A stretch of 64,000 nt of DNA from an uncultured Collinsella sp. (lineage in GTDB: Bacteria > Actinomycetota > Coriobacteriia > Coriobacteriales > Coriobacteriaceae), in NCBI GenBank assembly GCA_900757495.1, contig CAAENX010000013.1, positions 62,001 to 126,000 of the forward strand, given 5' to 3'. Positions 7,338 through 15,743 of the stretch are shown here, one piece after another. The notes under the pieces are model-generated. The model saw only the letters and a list, made by a program, of their open reading frames with translations, ran no database searches and was not told where the DNA came from. Position 1 is the first letter of the stretch. The number at the start of each line of letters is the position of its first letter. The position numbers were made by a program, and so were the translations under genes.

Positions 7338-9896
7338 ATGGAATTTTATGCAAGCTGCCCCAAGGGCTTTGAGCCCGCACTCGCCGATGAGCTTAAACGC
7401 CTCGGGCTTTCGCATGTTCGCCGGCTGAAGGGCCGCGCCACGTTTGAGGGCGAGCTTGAGCAAGGCCTTCGCGCGTGCCTGTGGTCGCGCCTGGCCAGCC
7501 GCGTGTTTGTGGTGCTCGGGCGCTTTGAGGCGCAGGATGCCGACGAGCTGTACGACGGCGTTTATGACATTGCCTGGGAAAATATCGTCCGCCCCGGTGC
7601 CACCATTGCCATCACCGCCCGCGGCGTGACCGAGCAGCTGCGCAACACGCGCTTCTCGGCCCTGCGCGCCAAGGACGCGCTGTGCGACCGCCTGGCCGAG
7701 GCCACGGGCCGTCGCGCCGATGTCGATGCCGCCGACCCCGATGTCCACCTGCTGCTCTCGCTGCGCCAGCGCCGCGCGAGCATAAGCCTGGACCTTTCGG
7801 GCGATCCGCTGTTCAAGCGCCTGCCGCCCGCAGCGACTCGCGCCGGCGAGGGCACTCGCGTGCTGCGCCCCGACTACGCCGCTCTGGTGCTGGCTCAAGT
7901 TGGCTGGACCGCATTGTGCGAGCGCGAGTTGACGGCCGACGACTACGAAAACGAGGCCCTGCCCACGCTGATCGACGCCTCGTGCGCCGGCGGCGGCCTG
8001 CTGCTGGAGGCCGTGAACATTCTGACCGACCGCGCCCCGGGCGCCGCACGCGAGCGCTGGGGCTTTGAGGGCTGGCAGCTGCACGATGCCGCCCTATGGG
8101 AGCAGCTGCTTGCCGAGGCGCGCGAGCGCGAGGCGGCGGCGCGCGAGCGCCAGGCGCGCATCGTGGCCGTGGACATCGACCCCGCCGCCCGCAAGACCGC
8201 CGAGCGCATGGTCAAGTGCGCCGGCTACAAGCGCTTTGTCGATTTTTGCGCCGCTAAGCCCGCCACCGTGCTGGACCATGCGGGTGCTGTCGCCGGCGTT
8301 GCCGTGGTCGCAGACACCACCGAGACGCCGCTTTCGCTCATGCACGACGCCATGACGCTGGTCGGCGAGCTGCGCCGCGCGCCCGAGCTCGCTACCGCAC
8401 CGGTCGCCGCGCTCACTCGCGACGGCCTTATGGCCCGCGCGCTCCATGCCGAGCCCGCGCGCTCCATCGCCGTCATGCCCAACAACGAAGAGGCGACTAT
8501 TGAGGTTTGGCCCTCGCTTGACCACGCTGCCGCGGCATTTGAAGCTGCGACCAGCACGGATGCCGAGGACAAGACCGCAGATGCCGAAGACGAAGCCGCC
8601 AACACCCCCATGTCCGAACCCGCCGCCACGCTCGACCTGGGTGACGGCAAGCCGCTGCCCGTGCTCATCCCCGAGTCCGAGCAGTTCGCCAACCGCCTGC
8701 GCAAGAACGCTCGCCTGCGTCGCAAGTGGGCCAAGCGCGAGGGCGTGAGCTGCTACCGCGTCTACGATGCCGACCTGCCCGACTACTCCGCCGCCATCGA
8801 CCTGTACGAGGGTTGCCCGCAGACGCCGGGCCGATGGCTCGTCATCGCCGAATACGCCGCGCCTAAGACCATCGACCCCGCACTGGCCCAGGCCCGTATG
8901 CTCGACATTCTGGCCATCGCACCGCGTATCCTAGATGTTCCCGCCGAGCATGTGCACGCCAAGGCCCGCATGCGTTCGCGTGGCGGCTCGCAGTACGGCA
9001 AGCAGGGCGCCGGCAAGGGCGGATCGGGCGAGCGCGCCAATATCGCACGCCGTCGCCTCCCGCTCATCGAAGAGGGCGGCCTTACCTTTGCCGTCAACTT
9101 TGACGACTACCTGGACGTGGGCATTTTCTTGGACCACCGCGTCACCCGCAACCTGGTGCGCGAGCACGCCAAGCAGGCGCGTCGCTTCCTCAACCTGTTT
9201 GCCTACACCGGCACCGCCACCTGCTACGCGGCCGATGGCGGCGTCGAGGAGACCGTGACGGTCGACCTCTCCAACACCTATCTGGACTGGGCCGAGCGCA
9301 ACATGCGCCAGAACGGCTTTGTGGGTCCGCAGCATCACTTTGTGCGCGACGACGTGCTCGCCTGGATTCGCGACCAGCGCCAGACGCGCAACCGCTGGGA
9401 CCTGATTTTTGTCGACCCGCCCACGTTCTCGAACTCGTCCAAGATGGGCCGCCGCACCTGGGATGTCCAGCGCGACCATGTTGAGCTGTTGGCCGGCGTA
9501 TCGCGCCTGCTCGCACAGGGCGGCCATGCCATCTTTAGCTGCAACCTGCGAGGCTTCCGCCCCGAGACGCGCAAGCTCGCACGCGCGGGCGTGGTGCTAC
9601 AGGACATAACGGCGCAGACCATCCCCGAGGACTTCGCACGCAACCAGAAGGTGCACCATTGCTATATCGTGCGCCGCCTGCCCATCGAGGACGCCATGGC
9701 CGAGGTCGGCTTTAGCGCCGAGGAAATTGCCGAGCGAACCGAGGAGCTGCGCAACCCCGAGGCCCGCAAGCCCCGTGCGGCAGTACCCGCGCACGCGCAG
9801 GCCGGCAACGGCAAGTCCAACTTTGCCGGCAAACCCTCCCCCGCCGGCAAGCCCAAAAAGAAGAAGTTCTACGCCAGCAAGCCTAAGGGCAGATAA
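7338..9896 (+). CDS. rlmL: RlmKL-type bifunctional 23S rRNA methyltransferase, N-terminal half degenerate
   Basis: This 852-residue protein begins with a THUMP region (about 50-155) and the RlmL-type helper sequence (FKRLPPAATRAGEGTR, VLAQVGW). The first methyltransferase domain has LIDASCAGGGLLLEA (about 211-225) where the family has DPMCGSGT, and no NPPY motif can be found in the following 250 residues, which include an Ala/Asp/Glu-rich insert. The second, RlmK-like domain is intact: FLNLFAYTGTAT (about 616) and FVDPPTFSNSSK (about 691). It should therefore methylate 23S rRNA at the RlmK site (m7G2069 in E. coli), while RlmL activity is doubtful. A basic tail (KPKKKKFYASKPKGR) ends it. It is longer than the E. 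coli protein (702). Start ATG 7338 follows GAGAGGTCACCC. Confidence 0.87.
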   Translation: MEFYASCPKGFEPALADELKRLGLSHVRRLKGRATFEGELEQGLRACLWSRLASRVFVVLGRFEAQDADELYDGVYDIAWENIVRPGATIAITARGVTEQLRNTRFSALRAKDALCDRLAEATGRRADVDAADPDVHLLLSLRQRRASISLDLSGDPLFKRLPPAATRAGEGTRVLRPDYAALVLAQVGWTALCERELTADDYENEALPTLIDASCAGGGLLLEAVNILTDRAPGAARERWGFEGWQLHDAALWEQLLAEAREREAAARERQARIVAVDIDPAARKTAERMVKCAGYKRFVDFCAAKPATVLDHAGAVAGVAVVADTTETPLSLMHDAMTLVGELRRAPELATAPVAALTRDGLMARALHAEPARSIAVMPNNEEATIEVWPSLDHAAAAFEAATSTDAEDKTADAEDEAANTPMSEPAATLDLGDGKPLPVLIPESEQFANRLRKNARLRRKWAKREGVSCYRVYDADLPDYSAAIDLYEGCPQTPGRWLVIAEYAAPKTIDPALAQARMLDILAIAPRILDVPAEHVHAKARMRSRGGSQYGKQGAGKGGSGERANIARRRLPLIEEGGLTFAVNFDDYLDVGIFLDHRVTRNLVREHAKQARRFLNLFAYTGTATCYAADGGVEETVTVDLSNTYLDWAERNMRQNGFVGPQHHFVRDDVLAWIRDQRQTRNRWDLIFVDPPTFSNSSKMGRRTWDVQRDHVELLAGVSRLLAQGGHAIFSCNLRGFRPETRKLARAGVVLQDITAQTIPEDFARNQKVHHCYIVRRLPIEDAMAEVGFSAEEIAERTEELRNPEARKPRAAVPAHAQAGNGKSNFAGKPSPAGKPKKKKFYASKPKGR

Positions 9897-9900
9897 CAAA

Positions 9901-9965
9901 GTTGCGGTGGAATACGGACTGTTTTGCCTGGAATTAGGCAAATTTAGACCGTATTTCACCGCAAC
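9901..9965. repeat. GTTGCGGTGGAATACGG palindrome (family B, copy 1), convergent terminator
   Basis: GTTGCGGTGGAATACGG (9901-9917) is perfectly inverted at 9949-9965, with an inner TTTGCCT..AGGCAAA stem. It lies between two convergent stops. A second copy with the same arms and different loop is at 34511-34580. Confidence 0.8.
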
Positions 9966-9990
9966 TCATATTGGGATGGTGGTTGGCGAT

Positions 9991-10704
9991 CTAGCCTTGG
10001 GTGACTAGGCGGTAGCCAATGCCTACATGGGTTTGGATGTAACGCGGATGCGCGGGGTCGGACTCGATCTTCTTACGCAACGTGCCCATAAAGACACGCA
10101 GGCTCGCCAGGTCGCTCTTGGTTGCCGTGCCCCAAATCTCGTGCAGGATAAACTGGTGCGTCAGCACCTTGTCGGCGTTGTGCGCCAGCAGGCACAAAAG
10201 CTTGTACTCGATCGGCGTCAGATGTAGTTCCTCGCCATCCATCGTGGCGATGCCGGCATCAAAATCGATATGCAGCTCACCGGTATCGAACGAGCCCTCG
10301 GAGGCAACGCCGCCCGTCTGCGCATACGAAAGGCGCCTGAGCGTCGTGCGGATGCGCGCGAGCAGCTCCTCGACCGAAAACGGCTTGGTCAGATAGTCGT
10401 CGGCGCCGGCATCGAGCGCACGGATCTTGTCCGCATCCTCGCTGCGCGCCGAGACCACGATAATCGGCATGCCCGACCACGCGCGCACCGACTCCACCAC
10501 CTTGACGCCGTCCATATCGGGCAGGCCCAGGTCGAGCAGCACAATGCTCGGCGCCTGCGACGAGGCGGCGGCGATGGCGGCATGGGCGGTCTCCACGGCC
10601 ATATGGCGCAAGCCGTGCGCCTCGAGCGCGGCGACGATAAGGTTGCGGACGGCGGGGTCGTCCTCAACAACCAAGATGAGCGGTTTTACGGCAGAGTTCG
10701 GCAC
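9991..10704 (-). CDS. kdpE: KdpE-like response regulator (OmpR family)
   Basis: This 237-residue protein has a receiver domain (about 8-122) with acidic pair EDD, phospho-Asp58 in LLDLGLPDMDG and Lys107 in LTKPF, followed by an OmpR-type winged-helix DNA-binding domain (about 140-235, SDLASLRVFMGTLRKKIE). The start chosen is GTG 10704, which has AAGGAG 8 nt upstream inside the end of the sensor gene; the two genes are 4 nt apart and co-translated. The match to KdpE comes from the sequence style and the KdpD neighbour. It would activate K+ uptake genes; no kdpFABC is in the window, but kup lies just upstream of the pair. Confidence 0.85.
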   Translation of the reverse strand: MPNSAVKPLILVVEDDPAVRNLIVAALEAHGLRHMAVETAHAAIAAASSQAPSIVLLDLGLPDMDGVKVVESVRAWSGMPIIVVSARSEDADKIRALDAGADDYLTKPFSVEELLARIRTTLRRLSYAQTGGVASEGSFDTGELHIDFDAGIATMDGEELHLTPIEYKLLCLLAHNADKVLTHQFILHEIWGTATKSDLASLRVFMGTLRKKIESDPAHPRYIQTHVGIGYRLVTQG

Positions 10705-10708
10705 AGCG

Positions 10709-12334
10709 CTACTCCTTATCAAACGAAACGTCGGCGGCGGGAAGCTCAATCGTAAAGACCGAGCCGTGCGGGGCCGCCGCGGCAACCCCTATGCTACCGC
10801 CATGTGCCAGCGCAATGGAGCGGCAGAGCGAAAGCCCCAAGCCCACACTGCGGCAGCTGTCGGCCAGGCCATGGTTGGCGGTGTAGAACGACTCAAAGAT
10901 TCGCTCGCGGTCCTCGGGCGCAATGCCCGGGCCGTCATCGGCCACCGAGCACGCCACGCATCCGTCGTCGACGCCAATCGAGATCACGATATGCGAATCC
11001 GAGGGCGTATAGGTGATGGCGTTGTTCACCAGGTTGACCACCAGCTGCACCATCAGGCGCGCGTCGACGTTGACGAGCGCCGGCTCATCGCACGCCACCA
11101 CCTTGAGGTCGTGCTCGCGCACGGCCGGGTTCACGTGGCGCAGCGCCTCCTCGACGATATCGTCCATAAGCTCGAGCGTGGTCGACAGGCGCATACCGCC
11201 ACCCTCGAGCTTGGTGATGGCGAGCAGATTCTCGACGGTAGCGTTGAGCCATTGCGCATCCGAGCGAATGGATAGGAGCATGCCGCGGCGCGTCTGGTCG
11301 TCGAGCACGGCCGTGCCGGTCGAGCCCTGGTCGAGCAACACGTCGGCATTACCCGAAATACTGGTGAGCGGCGTACGCAGGTCGTGCGAGATGGAGCGCA
11401 GCAAGTTGGCACGCAGCTGTTCGTTTTTGGCGAGCACCGCCGCTTCCTCGCGAGCCTCCATGGCGCGGGCGCGATCGAGCGCCAGCTCGCCTTCGCTCAC
11501 GATGGCATCGGCAAGCGTCCGCTCCTCGGGCGTCAGCGCATCGGGCTCGGCGACAATGGCGAACACCCCCACCACCGAGGCGGGATCACCCGCGCGCACC
11601 ATGGTGTCGCCCGAGCGCACGGTCAGGTATATGCCGTAGAACGCCGAGGCGCCATAGGTGGCATCGAGCGGCGTTCCCACATAGGCGGACGCCGAGAGCC
11701 GCGGCGGCATCTGCGGCGCCAGCTGGTGTACCGGCGCGGCATCGCCCACGGCCGTGTACGTCGTGCGCGGCAGCAGGTCATCGTTATCGGCATCGGCGCT
11801 ATACCACACGACCGGACAGTCCGAAAGACGCGCCAGCTGCGTTGCCATAGCGTGCACAATCTGTTGCTGATCGCCACACCGCTGCAGCATGCGGTTGGTC
11901 TCGAGCACCATCTGCGTGCGACGGTCGCTGGCGGCGGCCTGCGCCAAGGCGCGGCGCAGGGCCAGCGCGATCGAGCTCGATACGAGCGAGACCGCAAACA
12001 TAATGAAGAACATGCCGGGATAGACGCGGTCGATAAACGACAGCGCGTAGCGCGGGTCGACAAACAAGAAGTTGTAGAGCGCCACGGCGGCAGCCGAGCT
12101 CAGCAGGCAGTACAGGCGGCTCCAGGTAAAGAAAGCGCACAGCTGCACGGCGAACACATAGACGATCATGATGCTCGGCGCGAGCCCCGGATGGTCGAGC
12201 AGCGCGCCCACAATCGTCGCCGCGACCAGCAGCCCCGCCGATACGCAGGCGTCATACAGAGGGCTGCGACGCGTCAGCGTTGTACGCCGCCACCAAAAGT
12301 TCTCGGCAATATCGCCGTCCGCACGGACGTCCAT
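10709..12334 (-). CDS. kdpD: KdpD-like sensor histidine kinase lacking the N-terminal cytoplasmic domain
   Basis: This 541-residue membrane kinase has the KdpD four-helix membrane block (DUF4118-like, about 26-128, with ALYNFLFVDPRYALSF), a GAF-like stretch (about 145-290), an H-box SISHDLRTPL (His317), N box NLVNNAITYTP and G boxes DDGPGI and GLGLSLCRS. Canonical KdpD is about 890 residues and starts with a KdpD/Usp ATP-binding sensor region, which is absent here: the ATG at 12334 is followed directly by the membrane part, and no such sequence lies upstream. It pairs with KdpE immediately downstream. It senses K+ limitation or turgor in known systems; loss of the N-terminal part suggests altered input. 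Confidence 0.85.
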   Translation of the reverse strand: MDVRADGDIAENFWWRRTTLTRRSPLYDACVSAGLLVAATIVGALLDHPGLAPSIMIVYVFAVQLCAFFTWSRLYCLLSSAAAVALYNFLFVDPRYALSFIDRVYPGMFFIMFAVSLVSSSIALALRRALAQAAASDRRTQMVLETNRMLQRCGDQQQIVHAMATQLARLSDCPVVWYSADADNDDLLPRTTYTAVGDAAPVHQLAPQMPPRLSASAYVGTPLDATYGASAFYGIYLTVRSGDTMVRAGDPASVVGVFAIVAEPDALTPEERTLADAIVSEGELALDRARAMEAREEAAVLAKNEQLRANLLRSISHDLRTPLTSISGNADVLLDQGSTGTAVLDDQTRRGMLLSIRSDAQWLNATVENLLAITKLEGGGMRLSTTLELMDDIVEEALRHVNPAVREHDLKVVACDEPALVNVDARLMVQLVVNLVNNAITYTPSDSHIVISIGVDDGCVACSVADDGPGIAPEDRERIFESFYTANHGLADSCRSVGLGLSLCRSIALAHGGSIGVAAAAPHGSVFTIELPAADVSFDKE

Positions 12335-12358
12335 CAGCGCCCCGCCCCTCTCTCAAAA

Positions 12359-12418
12359 ACAAAAACCACCACAAAGGGGACTGGCACCTTTGCGGTGGTG
12401 GCCTCCTTGTGGTGGTTC
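12359..12418. repeat. CCACCACAAAGGGGAC palindrome (family C, copy 1)
   Basis: ACCACCACAAAGGGGACTGGCACCTTTG... pairs with the following GGTGGTGG and again with TTGTGGTGGTT. Near-identical short palindromes are at 54199-54239 and 56321-56357. It lies between kup and kdpD, both on the minus strand. Confidence 0.65.
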
Positions 12419-12469
12419 CAAGTGTATAGCCTTGCAGCGTGCGGTCGCTAGACAAACAGCAGACGTCGA

Positions 12470-14497
12470 CTACGGGCGCTCGTTGGGGGCCAGGCGCTGC
12501 ATCTTGCTCACGGCCTTAAACTTGGTGAACAGCGGCACGTACTCAAAGCTCACGTTGGAGTTCTCCAGGCCGTACCAGCGCGCAGGCGTGCCGGCGGCGC
12601 GGCGGATGATGTACTTGAGCGTGATGGCCGTACGCTCGCTCGGCTCCACGTCGCTTTCGGGTGCCAGAAGCTTGCGAATCATGACGAATTTGAACGTACC
12701 GATGTTGCCCGGATCCTTGTAGACCGAGTAGTCATGCGTCTGCGCCGGCAGCTCGCCGGTGGCAGCCAGGTCCTGAACGACCTGACGCAGATAGGCATTG
12801 ACGCGCTGGTTAATCTTATAGCCCAGGTACAGATGCACGCGGAATACGTAGTCGGTGCCGAACGTCTCGACCGAGTAGGCAAAGGTATGCGGCTCGTCCA
12901 TGGTCTCGACATTCACGAACCACCAGGCACGAGCACGCTTGGGGTGCTTGTCCAAAATCGAGTAGACGATATCGCGGTCGATATAGTCGGTGTTGGTGTC
13001 CTTGGTCAGGTACACGATGTTGTCGCTCATGAGCTCGTAGCGATCGTCGTCGCGCAGGCGTTTGAGCTGCGGCAGATAGCTGCGCAGCGGCAGCAGCGTA
13101 AACTGACGTTGCTCGACCGCCGTGCCGTTGTACCAGCACACCATGATGCCCATGATGAGCGCGGCCATAAGGATGGTGAAATAGCCGCCGTGGAAGAACT
13201 TGGTGAGCGAGCTCACAAAGAAGAAGCCCTCGAGCATAAGGAAGAAAGCGGCAAAGATCCACGGCGCGACCTTGAGATTGCGCTCCACGTGCAGATAGAA
13301 GAAGAGCAGCATTGTCGTGCACATCATGGTCAGGGTAATGGCCAGGCCGTACGCGGCCTCCATGTGCGCCGAGTTCTGGAACAGCAGCACCACGACGACG
13401 CAGCCCACGAGCATGACGTTGTTGACCATGGGGATGTAGAGCTGGCCCTTGGTCTCGGCAGGATAGAAGACCTGCATATGCGGCATGAGGTCCAGGCGGC
13501 TGGCCTCGGACACCAGCGAGAATGCGCCGGTGATGAGCGCCTGCGAGGCGATGATGGCCGCGACGGTGGAAAGGCCGACGGCAAAGGGGCGCAGACCCGG
13601 GGCGAGCATCTGGTAGAAGGGGTTGAGGTCGGCGATACCCATGAGCTCCGGGTTGCCGGCGTTGTTGATAAGCCACGCGCCCTGGCCCATGTAGGACAGC
13701 AGCAGGCAGCACTTAACGAACGGCCAGGTGGCATAGATGTTGCCGCGGCCCACATGGCCCATGTCGGAATAGAGCGCCTCGGCACCGGTGGTAGCGAGGA
13801 AGCAGCTGCCCAAAATCATGATGCCCGCATGGTTGTTGGGGCTCAGCAGAAAAGCGATGCCACGCAACGGGTTGAGGCACAGCAGCACCGCGGGATACTG
13901 GCAGACAAAGAACAGGCCCGTGCCGCCCAGGAACAAAAACCACAGCGTCATGATGGGGCCGAAGGCGTGACCGATCTTGGCCGTGCCGATGCGCTGCACC
14001 AAGAAGAGCGCGATGATGATGGCAAGCGTGATGGCGACGACACGACCCTGGTCGTCACCGAGCACGGCATGGACCGCCGGGATGGTGCGCAGGCCCTCGA
14101 TGGCCGTGGTGACGGTAACGGCAGGCGTCAGGATGCCGTCGGCGAGGAGCGCCGCGCCGCCCAGCATGGCGGGGATGATGAGCCACTTGCCGCAGCGCTT
14201 GACCAAGCTGTACAGGGCAAAGATGCCGCCCTCGCCGTGGTTGTCGGCGCGCAGCGAGATCAGCACGTACTTGACGGTCGTCAGCAGCGTGACCGTCCAC
14301 ACGACAAGGGAGAGCGCGCCGAGCACGAACTCCTGCGTAACGCTTCCGATGCCGCCGTTGCCGGCAACGAGCGCCTTGGTTACATACATGGGGCTGGTGC
14401 CGATATCGCCATACACCACGCCCAGCGTGACGAGCATCGCCGAGATGCTCACAGGAATCGCAGCGTGTGAGGCTACTTCCTTTGCCTTTTGTTCCAT
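12470..14497 (-). CDS. kup: KUP-family potassium uptake protein
   Basis: This 675-residue membrane transporter has about 12 hydrophobic segments in residues 15-460 and a hydrophilic C-terminal domain of about 200 residues. Signatures include GVVYGDIGTSPMYV, ADNHGEGGIFALYSL and LADGILTPAVTVTTAIEG. It takes up K+ with H+. The start is ATG 14497, with GGGAGG upstream; the TTG 18 nt earlier overlaps that site and is unlikely. It is followed on the same strand by kdpD and kdpE after a 135-nt gap holding a palindrome. The arrangement makes a K+ homeostasis cluster. Confidence 0.95.
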   Translation of the reverse strand: MEQKAKEVASHAAIPVSISAMLVTLGVVYGDIGTSPMYVTKALVAGNGGIGSVTQEFVLGALSLVVWTVTLLTTVKYVLISLRADNHGEGGIFALYSLVKRCGKWLIIPAMLGGAALLADGILTPAVTVTTAIEGLRTIPAVHAVLGDDQGRVVAITLAIIIALFLVQRIGTAKIGHAFGPIMTLWFLFLGGTGLFFVCQYPAVLLCLNPLRGIAFLLSPNNHAGIMILGSCFLATTGAEALYSDMGHVGRGNIYATWPFVKCCLLLSYMGQGAWLINNAGNPELMGIADLNPFYQMLAPGLRPFAVGLSTVAAIIASQALITGAFSLVSEASRLDLMPHMQVFYPAETKGQLYIPMVNNVMLVGCVVVVLLFQNSAHMEAAYGLAITLTMMCTTMLLFFYLHVERNLKVAPWIFAAFFLMLEGFFFVSSLTKFFHGGYFTILMAALIMGIMVCWYNGTAVEQRQFTLLPLRSYLPQLKRLRDDDRYELMSDNIVYLTKDTNTDYIDRDIVYSILDKHPKRARAWWFVNVETMDEPHTFAYSVETFGTDYVFRVHLYLGYKINQRVNAYLRQVVQDLAATGELPAQTHDYSVYKDPGNIGTFKFVMIRKLLAPESDVEPSERTAITLKYIIRRAAGTPARWYGLENSNVSFEYVPLFTKFKAVSKMQRLAPNERP

Positions 14498-14620
14498 AAG
14501 CCGGTTTCCTCCCAATTTTAACGTTCGACGGGATTATATGTAATCAGCCCATATTTTAATGGCACCGTTTTCCCAGCTAGATAAACATTTATGCGGCCTT
14601 TAGGCCACCGCGGCGATATG

Positions 14621-14655
14621 GAATGTGACAAAGGGACGCCCCCTTTGTCACATTC
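14621..14655. repeat. GAATGTGACAAAGGG palindrome (family E, copy 1), likely terminator
   Basis: GAATGTGACAAAGGG (14621-14635) is perfectly inverted at 14641-14655 around a 5-nt loop, immediately after the nitroreductase stop. A related degraded sequence is at 41426-41458. Confidence 0.75.
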
Positions 14656-14656
14656 G

Positions 14657-15529
14657 TCATTTTCCGAGCCAGTTTTTGAACCACCACTCCATAGAGCGGC
14701 TCATCTCGGCCATAAAGGGGCTCGTGTGCTTACGGGTGTAGATGTCGATGACGCGCTCGCCCACCTCGCGGGCGTGCGGGCGAAACATCGCATCCATCTC
14801 GGCCACCTGCGCATCCATCGTCGCGGCGTCGGCGCGACAATAACGCTCCTCGTGCACCAGGTTCACCACGGGATGCGCGATTGCCGGGCGCTCCTTACGG
14901 GGCGTGCCGATGATGAGCATCGACAGCGGCATGGTATAGGCAGGCAAGTCCAGCAGTGCGGCAACTTCCTCGGCGTTCTCGACGATATCGCCGATATAGC
15001 AGCTCCCCAGCCCCAGAGATTCGGCGGCGACCACGGCGTTTTGAGCGGCAATCACGGCATCCTGCGCCGCGATGGCAAAGTCGCCCAAACCCGGCGCGGG
15101 GCGGGGCGCCTTGCCCGTGCGCTCGACAAACTCGGGCTCAAAGCAGCCCACGTGCTCAAACAGATCGATCCACTTGGCATAATCGACCACAAATATGAGC
15201 GCCCAGGGCGCCTTGGCGATCATGGGCTGGTGATCGCACAGGTCGGCCAGACGGTCCAGCGTAGCCTGCTCGCGAATGCTCACGATGGAATACATCATCA
15301 TGGCGCCCGCCGACGGCGCGCGACTCGCCGCATGCAAGATCGCCGCCCGCTGCTCGTCGGTCACCGCCACGGGACGGCCGTCGTCATCGCGCGCAAAAGC
15401 GCGCGTGGACGAGCGGTGCTCCAAAATGTCCAGTACCGCGTTGCCCGTAGTCTCGACCGGATAGCCGTACATATCCACGCCCGCAGCTCCGTCGCCGCCC
15501 ATGTCCGCCTTGCAAACCTGCTCGCTCAT
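14657..15529 (-). CDS. Nitroreductase family protein (FMN-dependent)
   Basis: This 290-residue protein belongs to the nitroreductase fold: HRSSTRAFA near residue 38 binds the FMN phosphate, SRAPSAGAMMM is the second FMN loop, and AAESLGLGSCYIGDI is the conserved helix before the last FMN contact. The family reduces nitro compounds, quinones or flavins using NAD(P)H. It has a C-terminal extension rich in Trp/Met (SMEWWFKNWLGK) which may help dimer formation. Monocistronic by context: a palindrome follows, and the next gene is divergent. Substrate is unknown. Confidence 0.85.
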   Translation of the reverse strand: MSEQVCKADMGGDGAAGVDMYGYPVETTGNAVLDILEHRSSTRAFARDDDGRPVAVTDEQRAAILHAASRAPSAGAMMMYSIVSIREQATLDRLADLCDHQPMIAKAPWALIFVVDYAKWIDLFEHVGCFEPEFVERTGKAPRPAPGLGDFAIAAQDAVIAAQNAVVAAESLGLGSCYIGDIVENAEEVAALLDLPAYTMPLSMLIIGTPRKERPAIAHPVVNLVHEERYCRADAATMDAQVAEMDAMFRPHAREVGERVIDIYTRKHTSPFMAEMSRSMEWWFKNWLGK

Positions 15530-15743
15530 CGCCCTGCCCTCGCCATTTCTTTAAGAAGCCTTTACGTTTCCGTGTAATTCCCGTCCATTATCGCGCAGGT
15601 GGGCACTCCATTGCGCAACACCGCCATACTCGCGCGTTATTATGGCTGGTTGTTGTACGCAGCCGTCAAATGCTGCGCATATCTCGGTAACAATCGGGTT
15701 AATCCCCGCTTTCGTAGGTTTTAAGTTTGTGAGGAGTCTCAGC

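Noticed and set aside
12734..14470. 578-codon plus-strand frame opposite kup
   Set aside because: Low-complexity His/Glu/Arg-rich shadow of a membrane protein gene.
14498..14620. c-di-AMP (ydaO-type) riboswitch before kup
   Set aside because: The leader is too short and the conserved GGGTCGC-type start motif was not found.
15642..15743. N-terminal extension of the LtaS-type protein from an upstream ATG
   Set aside because: The extension is not signal-like and has no ribosome site; ATG 15744 has GAGGAG in the right place.
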